Part shown: one piece after another, positions 23,594 through 29,539 of the stretch
Position numbering within the stretch: the first letter of the stretch is position 1
Layout of the letters: each line of letters begins with the position of its first letter
Assembly (NCBI GenBank): GCA_964454445.1
Contig: CAYVTD010000038.1
Coordinates: 1-29,539, forward strand
Direction: 5' to 3'
DNA: 29,539 nucleotides
Source: CAYVTD01 sp964454445
Lineage (GTDB): Bacteria; Bacteroidota; Ignavibacteria; Kapaibacteriales; UBA2268
Position numbers and translations under genes: made by a program
The notes under the pieces: model-generated
Databases searched by the model: none
Told to the model about the DNA's origin: nothing
The model's input: only the letters and a program-made list of their open reading frames with translations

Positions 23594-24031
23594 TTATTTT
23601 TTTGAAAATCTTTTTATTTCAATTTCTTCGCCGAGATACTCGACCCAACTATTGTCTGTTTCATTAATTTTAATCTTATATAGTTTTCCTTGCGGTAACT
23701 TTTTTTCGAGAATTCTCCAAAACACGACTGCTAAATTTTCGACAGTTGGTATAATGCCTTCAAGAAAATCGATATCATAATTCAAATGCTTGTGATCGAC
23801 TTTGTCGATAATTTCGTTTTGAATTAAATCCTTAAGCTTTTTCAAATCGAATAAGTAACCGGTTTCAGTATCTGGTTTGCCGGCAATAGTTACTTCTAAA
23901 GTATAATTATGACCATGTCCATAGAAATTATTGCATTTATCAAAAACTTTTTCGTTTTTATCGTCATCAAACTCAGGATTATAAAGCCGATGTGCTGCAG
24001 AAAAGCCCAATTTTTTTGTTATATATAGCAT
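23594..24031 (-). CDS. queD: 6-pyruvoyl/6-carboxy-tetrahydropterin synthase family enzyme
   Basis: This 145-residue T-fold enzyme converts dihydroneopterin triphosphate to a tetrahydropterin. Zinc ligands His14 (FSAAHRL), His39 and His41 (GHGHNY), catalytic Cys33, VDHKHLNYD (78-86) and PTVENL with Glu124 nearby (NETDNSW) are all seen. The segment KCNNFYGHGHNY has five residues between Cys33 and HGH, like animal 6-pyruvoyl-tetrahydropterin synthases, whereas QueD enzymes usually have three. It may therefore make a biopterin-like cofactor rather than the queuosine precursor, so the symbol is a family label. It heads a minus-strand operon with folE. Confidence 0.88.
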   Translation of the reverse strand: MLYITKKLGFSAAHRLYNPEFDDDKNEKVFDKCNNFYGHGHNYTLEVTIAGKPDTETGYLFDLKKLKDLIQNEIIDKVDHKHLNYDIDFLEGIIPTVENLAVVFWRILEKKLPQGKLYKIKINETDNSWVEYLGEEIEIKRFSKK

Positions 24032-24091
24032 ATAAACTTATTATTTCTTATTTTTGTAAAACTTCTAGTTGCATAATGATATAAAATATTA

Positions 24092-24114
24092 CGAATAAAG
24101 AATAATTTTATTCG
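24092..24114. promoter_or_regulatory. Inverted repeat in the queD/lolB-like divergent region
   Basis: CGAATAAA and TTTATTCG form an 8-bp perfect inverted repeat (24092-24099 and 24107-24114) in the 110-base region between divergent genes. It could be an operator; no regulator is implied by the sequence. In an A/T-rich setting chance is possible. Confidence 0.25.
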
Positions 24115-24141
24115 AGAAAATAAATAAAAAACGAAATCTAA

Positions 24142-24894
24142 ATGAAATATTTATTCATAATCTTTTTTTCAATGATTCTGATTTCTTGTGCGGGCACGCA
24201 AGAAACAAAAAGGGAGGAATTTCAAGCCAGATTTGTTGGGAGACAATCCGACATACAAACATTGGGAGCCGTCGGTAGCGTGATGATGTCGTTTCCTCAG
24301 GCAAGCAACACGGCAAGGTTTAAGCTGAGCACTGTCGGAACAGATTCCTTGTTATTGGAGATATACGGACCATTCGGCATTAACATTGGCAAACTATATG
24401 CCAGACAAGATTATTTTCTTATGTTAAACACCTTCAATGCCGAAGCTTACGAAGGCATCCCCGACGAAGAAAGCTTAAAAGCCGCTTTGAATCTACCAGT
24501 TTCTTTCTATGATTTTATTCGCCTTTTCCGCAACGAGAGCCCCGGAGAGCCTGACAAATTCGAATTAATGCCGCAAAACCCTGAAACAATAGACTTATTA
24601 TTCTCCAATAAAAGCCAAAAGGAATTTGCTGAATTTGCTATCTATTCCAGCGAAAAAAAGGCTATTGTGCAATATCAAAAGCAATTGGAAGGCGAAGGTG
24701 CGATATTAAATACTTTTTATAGCAATTTTGCTGAGTTTTCTGGAAAACAACTCCCAAAGAAAATTGTTTTTCGCTTTCCAAAGACTGATGGCTCTATTAC
24801 TTTCGAGATAGAGAATTATGTTGTTAATGAGCCATATAGTTCTAGATTTTCTTTTTCACTCCCTTCGTCCATCAAGCCCAAAAAATTATGGTAA
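24142..24894 (+). CDS. LolB-like / DUF4292-type outer-membrane lipoprotein
   Basis: This 250-residue lipoprotein has a signal peptide ending in the lipobox LISC (Cys16). The mature domain resembles the LolA/LolB fold as seen in DUF4292 proteins: GAVGSVMMSFP, ARFKLSTVGTDSLLLEIYGPFGINIGKLYARQDYF, then alternating strands ending in a basic KPKKLW. LolB receives lipoproteins from the carrier LolA at the outer membrane, and DUF4292 proteins are the usual Bacteroidota candidates for that role. It precedes RNase E/G by about 120 bases on the same strand. Confidence 0.7.
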   Translation: MKYLFIIFFSMILISCAGTQETKREEFQARFVGRQSDIQTLGAVGSVMMSFPQASNTARFKLSTVGTDSLLLEIYGPFGINIGKLYARQDYFLMLNTFNAEAYEGIPDEESLKAALNLPVSFYDFIRLFRNESPGEPDKFELMPQNPETIDLLFSNKSQKEFAEFAIYSSEKKAIVQYQKQLEGEGAILNTFYSNFAEFSGKQLPKKIVFRFPKTDGSITFEIENYVVNEPYSSRFSFSLPSSIKPKKLW

Positions 24895-25013
24895 GCAGCC
24901 CGGTTGTTTCACAAATGTTCTTTTGGAAATAACAAGGATGCTATCAAAAAAAGATTAGGATATTTCATTGATGTTACAATCACTGTATCAATAAGCATTG
25001 GGTTATAACCGCG

Positions 25014-26711
25014 ATGAAAAAAGAAATAATCATTAATGCGACACTCAACGAAGTGCGCGTTGCAATAACGGAAGATAAAAAATTAGCCGAGTTTTTTATT
25101 GAGCTACCTGACCATGAGCGCTCCGTCGGCAATATTTATTATGGTAAAGTTAACAAAATAGTAACCGGTATTAATGCCGCTTTTGTTGACATCGGACTAA
25201 AAAATGACGCTTTCCTTCATTTTTCTGACATCGACGAATCTTACGAAAACGTTTTCACCGACGATGACGACACCTTCGATACCGATGATGACAACGGAAA
25301 AGAAAAAGGAAAGCCAAAAGGAAAAGAAAAAGGAAAGCCAAAAGGAAAAGAAGCAAAAAAAGATGTTACTACTGAAAGCAGCAAGGGGATAGGTAAGCAA
25401 AAATCTGAAGCTAAAGCCAAATCTGCTGAGAAATCGATTGCCAAGGACGATGCTGTTACTTTTAATACAAAAAAATCAGGTAAAGTACAGATAAAACTCG
25501 AGCAAGGGCAGGGAATTGTTGTGCAAGTTATCCGCGAGGCTTATAGCACAAAAGGTGTGAAAATCACTACTAAAATTGGTATCCCGGGCAGAAATGTTAT
25601 TTTGCTCCCATTCGACAATATTCTCGGTATATCAAGAAAGATTCAATCCTATCAAGAAAGAAAGCGCCTTCGATTTCTTGCCAAGAACACTCTCCCCGAA
25701 GGTTTCGGCTGTATCATCAGGACTGCTGCAGCTAATAAAACTGAAAGCGAACTGAAAAACGACTGGGACAATCTCGTACAGATTTGGAAAGAAATTGAAA
25801 AGAAAATAAAAAAAGGTTCGCCACCAATGCTTCTTTACGAAGATATGACACTCGCTAAAAGCGTTATCCGCGACCTTTTAACGAAAGACGTTACAAAAGT
25901 TCATATCGATTCGAAAAAACTCTATAAGGAAATTACCGGTTATTTAAAATGGGTAGCCCCCAATCTTGTGGAAATTATCGAACTTTATCAGGGGAAAGAA
26001 CCTATTTTCGATGCTTTCGACATCGAAAATGAACTTGAAACGACTTATCAAAAGAAAGTGCTTTTGCCAAGTGGTGGTTCAGTGGTTATCGAACCTACCG
26101 AGGCAATGCTTATTATCGATGTGAACTCTGGCCGCTCGCAATCCGAGCGACTTCAAGAAAAAACAGCCTTGAATACAAATCTCGAAGCAATCCACGAAAT
26201 TGCAAAGCAGCTCAGGCTTCGCGATATCGGTGGAATGATTCTTGTGGACTGCATTGATATGTCGCAAGAGGCAAATAGAAAAAAAATCTATCAACAAATG
26301 CGCAAGGAAATGTTACGCGACCGTGCCAAATCGGTTGTCTATCCTCTTACGCAACTTAATATTTTACAAATCACACGCCAGCGCATCAATCAGGCAATAA
26401 GCGAAAAAATCAGCGATACCTGCCCAATGTGCCGTGGCACCGGTAGAGTTACATCGAAAGCTGTTCTGATGAACTCCATCGAACGCTGGTTGAAATCTTT
26501 CCGCAGCGATTCAAATGAATTTCGGTTGCGACTCACAGCTCATCCTTACATTATTCCTTATCTGATGGAAGGAACCATTTCTCGACTTTCTAAACTAATG
26601 ATAAAATACTTCGCCAGAATTAAAATCCAGCAAGACGACAACATAAGAATCGACGATTTTCGTTTCTATTCTTACAGGAGACAAAAGGACATTACACAAG
26701 AGTATTTGTAA
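25014..26711 (+). CDS. rng: Ribonuclease E/G family protein with Lys/acid-rich S1-domain insertion
   Basis: This 565-residue endoribonuclease processes rRNA and decays mRNA. The S1 domain begins at about residue 37 (SVGNIYYGKVNKIVTGINAAFVDIG) and is split by an insertion of about 75 residues (82-155) before it resumes with GQGIVVQVIREAYSTKG. The insertion is acidic first (DDDD...) and then Lys-rich with GKEKGKPK repeated. The catalytic DNase I-like domain has Asp369 in LIIDVNSG and Asp412 in LVDCIDM, and the Zn-link CPMC (470-473) for dimerisation. There is no RNase E-type C-terminal scaffold, so RNase G-like is the better name. Confidence 0.93.
   Translation: MKKEIIINATLNEVRVAITEDKKLAEFFIELPDHERSVGNIYYGKVNKIVTGINAAFVDIGLKNDAFLHFSDIDESYENVFTDDDDTFDTDDDNGKEKGKPKGKEKGKPKGKEAKKDVTTESSKGIGKQKSEAKAKSAEKSIAKDDAVTFNTKKSGKVQIKLEQGQGIVVQVIREAYSTKGVKITTKIGIPGRNVILLPFDNILGISRKIQSYQERKRLRFLAKNTLPEGFGCIIRTAAANKTESELKNDWDNLVQIWKEIEKKIKKGSPPMLLYEDMTLAKSVIRDLLTKDVTKVHIDSKKLYKEITGYLKWVAPNLVEIIELYQGKEPIFDAFDIENELETTYQKKVLLPSGGSVVIEPTEAMLIIDVNSGRSQSERLQEKTALNTNLEAIHEIAKQLRLRDIGGMILVDCIDMSQEANRKKIYQQMRKEMLRDRAKSVVYPLTQLNILQITRQRINQAISEKISDTCPMCRGTGRVTSKAVLMNSIERWLKSFRSDSNEFRLRLTAHPYIIPYLMEGTISRLSKLMIKYFARIKIQQDDNIRIDDFRFYSYRRQKDITQEYL
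25296..25352 (+). repeat. 24-bp in-frame tandem repeat inside the RNase gene
   Basis: Two perfect 24-base units (25296-25319 and 25320-25343) and nine bases of a third encode GKEKGKPK repeats in the S1 insertion. The unit is eight codons, so copy-number changes stay in frame. Confidence 0.9.
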
Positions 26712-26785
26712 TCGAAAAATCCTCGAATTTTTAATTTAGAAAAAACGAATAGAAGCATTAGAAATATTAAGAAAGCAATTTTTTA

Positions 26786-26854
26786 ATGGAAATATTCCCC
26801 GGCTTCAAAGAGTTGTTACAATTATTAAACGCTCACAAAAGTTATAATAAATGA
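26786..26854 (+). pseudogene. Possible N-terminal remnant of a small nucleotidyltransferase
   Basis: A 22-residue frame starting MEIFPGFKELLQLLNAHK ends in a TGA that overlaps the dxr ATG (ATGA). The first 18 residues strongly resemble the opening helix of small Bacteroidota nucleotidyltransferases, which continue with VKYLVVGGYAV and a TKDLDIW metal motif. Neither follows here. It is either a decayed stub or, less likely, a short leader peptide coupled to dxr. Confidence 0.4.
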
Positions 26855-28014
26855 AGAATAAAAGAACAATAAGCATCCTTGGTTCGACTGGTTCGATAGG
26901 TGTGCAAACCCTTGAAGTGTTGGAATCGCTCAGCGACGAATTTGAAATAGGCTTCCTTACTGCGAACAACAACATAGAGCTGCTAGCCCAACAAGTTATC
27001 AAATATAAACCGAAAGGCATTATTGCTGCCGATAAAGCATCTTGTCAAGCCCTTAGATTGAAATTAAACAGCGATATATACATTAATTGTGGCAGAGAAG
27101 CACTTATAGAAGCCGCCTCAGATCCTGCAAACGACCTTGTTTTATCTTCACTTGTTGGATTTTCCGGCGTCGAACCCGCTTTGGCTGTCATCGAAGCAGG
27201 TATCGACCTTGCATTAGCCAATAAAGAAACACTTGTTAGCGCCGGCAATGTGATTTATAGCGCAATCGAAAAAAGTAAATCAAATTTACTTGCTGTTGAT
27301 AGCGAACATAGTGCTATTTTGCAATGTATAGCTGGCGAAAACCCAAATCAAATCGAAAAAATCATCTTGACGGCTTCCGGCGGTCCTTTTTTGCGAACAG
27401 CTCAAAGCGAGTTTTCTTCTATCACACTCGAACAGGCATTGCACCATCCCAACTGGTTGATGGGCAACAAAATTACGATTGATTCGGCAACACTGATGAA
27501 CAAGGGTTTCGAGGTCATCGAGGCATATTGGCTTTTTAACTTAAAACCTGACCAAATCGAGGTTGTCGTCCACCCACAGAGCATAATCCATTCTATGGTC
27601 CAGTTCGTTGATGGTTCGGTGAAGGCGCAACTTGGAGTGCCGAGTATGAAAATACCGATTTCTTATGCACTTACTTATCCTGAGCGACGCCACTACAATT
27701 TCCCGCGATTGAATCTGGCAGATATAGGAACTATAACTTTCGAGGAACCTGATTACGAGCGATTTCCTTGTCTTCGAATGGCTTTCGAGGCATTCAAAAC
27801 TAGTGGTACTGCTCCTGCTATTTTAAATGCTGCAAATGAAGTTGCTGTCGAGGCATTTTTAAACGGAAAAATTCCTTTTGTTGCTATTCCCCGCTTAATA
27901 GAAACTGCCCTGTATAAAATAGATACTATTGAAAATCCGTCCATAGCGGAAATAATCAGCACAGATTTGGAAACCAGAAATTTCTTGAAAATTTTAATTA
28001 ATTCAAATACTTAA
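26851..28014 (+). CDS. dxr: 1-deoxy-D-xylulose 5-phosphate reductoisomerase
   Basis: This 387-residue NADPH-dependent enzyme makes 2-C-methyl-D-erythritol 4-phosphate, the second step of the MEP isoprenoid pathway. The cofactor site reads ILGSTGSIG (9-17). Metal and substrate residues follow: LANKETLVSAG (122-132), VDSEHSAI with Asp150 and Glu152, TASGGPF (174-180), and MNKGFEVIEA with Glu221. The length is standard. It precedes rseP by 35 bases, a dxr-rseP order common in many bacteria. Its ATG overlaps the stop of a 22-residue upstream frame. Confidence 0.97.
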   Translation: MKNKRTISILGSTGSIGVQTLEVLESLSDEFEIGFLTANNNIELLAQQVIKYKPKGIIAADKASCQALRLKLNSDIYINCGREALIEAASDPANDLVLSSLVGFSGVEPALAVIEAGIDLALANKETLVSAGNVIYSAIEKSKSNLLAVDSEHSAILQCIAGENPNQIEKIILTASGGPFLRTAQSEFSSITLEQALHHPNWLMGNKITIDSATLMNKGFEVIEAYWLFNLKPDQIEVVVHPQSIIHSMVQFVDGSVKAQLGVPSMKIPISYALTYPERRHYNFPRLNLADIGTITFEEPDYERFPCLRMAFEAFKTSGTAPAILNAANEVAVEAFLNGKIPFVAIPRLIETALYKIDTIENPSIAEIISTDLETRNFLKILINSNT

Positions 28015-28049
28015 TCTGTGATACTTTTTAATTAATCCCAAAAAAATAT

Positions 28050-29435
28050 ATGGAAGCCCTTAGTAGTATTTTCTATTTTCTTTTAGTAATTGGTATAATA
28101 GTAGTAATCCACGAGCTTGGTCATTTTCTTGCAGCTCGTATCAGCGGAATGAGGGCAGAGATTTTCTCTGCAGGATTCACTTTTAATCCTGAAAGAATGC
28201 GCCTTTTCGGCTGGAATAAAGTTATAGGTTTTACTTTTGGCAATCTCCCCAAAAGTATTGAACTCGGAGACCATTGTGATTATCGCGTATCCGTTCTTCC
28301 AATTGGTGGCTTTGTAAAAATTGCTGGAATGGTTGATGAAAGCTTAGATGAAAAATTCATTTCTTCCGAGCCGAAACCATGGGAATTCCGTTCCAAAAAT
28401 AACTTTAAAAAAGCTCTTGTCTTGTCTGCAGGTGTGATTATGAATTTTTTGCTTGCTATTGTTATTTTTTCAGTTCTAACCTTTATCCAAGGCAAATCAG
28501 TTTATGACACAACAACCATCGGATATGTGGAAAATGCAAGTATTGCCAAAGATTTCGGCTTTATTGCCGGCGATAGAATTATTTCAATCGGCGAGAAAAA
28601 AGTAAACGACTGGGATGAGATGATTCGCAGCTTTGCTTTCGACGATATGGGACAGAAAAAAACTATTGTAATAAATAGAAATGGTCAAAATGTTAATATC
28701 GAAGTCGATGGCAAACAGATTTTAAATGCAATAGAGAACAAAAAATCTCTTGGCTTGCAACCTGACAATATAAAAGCTTACTTGCTTGCTGTTGAAACAA
28801 TAAAACCGGCAGGCAAAGCTGGACTGAAGCCAGGCGACACTATGGTTGCAGTTAACGGTATGCCGATAGACGGTGGTTACGAGCAGTTTTCGAAAACACT
28901 CAAGCACCATAAGAATCAAAAAATCGAATTGACTTGGAATCGTAATGGACGCATTATGAGCGATTCGCTGATTACAAACGAAAGTGGCATGATCGGTGTT
29001 CAGATAAGCAATGAATACACTGGACTAGTAAAACACATCAATTTTGGTATCGGCGAAGCAATTGTCTATGGAGTAAACGAAACAGTTGGCACTTCGACGC
29101 TCTTGTTGACATCAATTTATCAGATTTTTGCCGGCAATCTTTCCTTCAAGCAATCCTTCGGCGGTCCGATAATGATAGCACAGAAAGCATCAGAGCAAGC
29201 AAAAATTGGCTTTGCCTATCTCCTTCAATTTATGGCTTTACTTTCGATTTCGTTGGGAATTATCAATATACTCCCGCTGCCAGCTCTCGATGGTGGACAT
29301 TTAGTTTTTATACTAATTGAAACAGTCATCAGGCGTGAAGTGCCTGTAAAAGTGAAAATGGCATTTCAGCAGGCTGGAATGATGCTATTGCTTTTGCTTA
29401 TGGCATTAGTTTTTTATTTCGATATTGTAAGATAG
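28050..29435 (+). CDS. rseP: Site-2-type intramembrane metalloprotease RseP
   Basis: This 461-residue zinc protease cuts membrane-bound substrates such as anti-sigma factors and signal-peptide remnants. The first membrane helix carries HELGH (21-25) and the last membrane section carries the third zinc ligand in INILPLPALDGG (LDGG at 413-416). A third helix near residue 131 begins the GVIMNFLLAIVIF segment. Two PDZ-like domains lie between about 165 and 320 (GYVENASIAKDFGFIAGDRI and KPAGKAGLKPGDTMVAVNG). The size and order match the standard RIP metalloprotease. No sigma/anti-sigma pair is intact in the window. Confidence 0.95.
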   Translation: MEALSSIFYFLLVIGIIVVIHELGHFLAARISGMRAEIFSAGFTFNPERMRLFGWNKVIGFTFGNLPKSIELGDHCDYRVSVLPIGGFVKIAGMVDESLDEKFISSEPKPWEFRSKNNFKKALVLSAGVIMNFLLAIVIFSVLTFIQGKSVYDTTTIGYVENASIAKDFGFIAGDRIISIGEKKVNDWDEMIRSFAFDDMGQKKTIVINRNGQNVNIEVDGKQILNAIENKKSLGLQPDNIKAYLLAVETIKPAGKAGLKPGDTMVAVNGMPIDGGYEQFSKTLKHHKNQKIELTWNRNGRIMSDSLITNESGMIGVQISNEYTGLVKHINFGIGEAIVYGVNETVGTSTLLLTSIYQIFAGNLSFKQSFGGPIMIAQKASEQAKIGFAYLLQFMALLSISLGIINILPLPALDGGHLVFILIETVIRREVPVKVKMAFQQAGMMLLLLLMALVFYFDIVR

Positions 29436-29539
29436 TAAGATAATTTTTGCTTTCTTTCCTGATTTAATAAAGATAATAATTGATTTTTTTTCCTTTTTTT
29501 ACATTATAAAAAGTTGGAAATTATGGGTTAAATTCATTT

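Noticed and set aside
25197..25444. Minus-strand ORFs rich in Phe and Ser
   Set aside because: Antisense of the Lys-rich insertion of the RNase gene; the composition is just its complement.
26712..26736. Terminator after the RNase gene
   Set aside because: The AAAAAT/ATTTTT stem is short and made only of A-T pairs, too weak to call.
29436..29539. Further gene at the right edge
   Set aside because: The last 104 bases are A/T-rich with no frame of useful length; I see nothing in them.

Overview
The window looks like a draft-quality chromosomal contig, with one 100-N scaffold gap, from a low-GC Gram-negative bacterium of the Bacteroidota/Chlorobiota/Ignavibacteriota (FCB) group. Three observations support this. 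Three secreted proteins end in type IX secretion (T9SS) sorting domains. Several intergenic regions carry the Bacteroidota-type promoter TTTG-N19-TAnnTTTG; two are exact, upstream of rpsF and recJ. Outer-membrane lipoproteins (LptE-like, LolB-like) and an RseP protease indicate an LPS-type envelope. A lineage near Ignavibacteria/Kapabacteria is an inference; the phylum level is firmer than the class.

Layout. Positions 1-2600 (+) hold the end of an unidentified ORF, a cysteine-rich T9SS protein, an Asp-box propeller T9SS protein and a truncated ECF sigma-factor fragment. Positions 2600-6026 (-) hold the alkyltransferase gene ogt, an internally deleted alkA-type glycosylase, rpsF-rplI without the usual rpsR/ssb between them, and an ATP-grasp ligase. 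Positions 6232-8847 (+) hold a large T9SS propeller protein, which meets a thiolase (-) tail to tail with no spacer. Positions 10136-12861 (+) hold a metallo-beta-lactamase-fold hydrolase, an LptE-like lipoprotein and a membrane GT2 glycosyltransferase. Positions 12961-18046 (-) hold recJ translationally coupled to a 1129-residue Dna2-like nuclease-helicase. Positions 18047-18775 are non-coding: the recJ promoter, a hairpin, and a G/C-skewed minisatellite bounded by related palindromes and interrupted by the gap. Positions 18776-21360 (+) hold rfbD, a divergent OmpA-like protein and an atypical CDF transporter. Positions 21354-24031 (-) hold a PTPS/QueD-family enzyme, folE, a small membrane protein and a MEMO-family protein. 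Positions 24142-29435 (+) hold a LolB-like lipoprotein, RNase E/G with an unusual insertion, a possible nucleotidyltransferase remnant, dxr and rseP.

Most genes are housekeeping (translation, isoprenoids, RNA decay, envelope biogenesis, DNA repair). The more unusual material is the recJ/Dna2-like pair, the palindrome-bounded minisatellite beside the recJ promoter, several decayed genes (sigma fragment, alkA, nucleotidyltransferase stub), a CDF transporter lacking most canonical metal ligands, and a pterin enzyme carrying the biopterin-type rather than the queuosine-type motif. I see no CRISPR array, complete insertion sequence, prophage, rRNA or tRNA.
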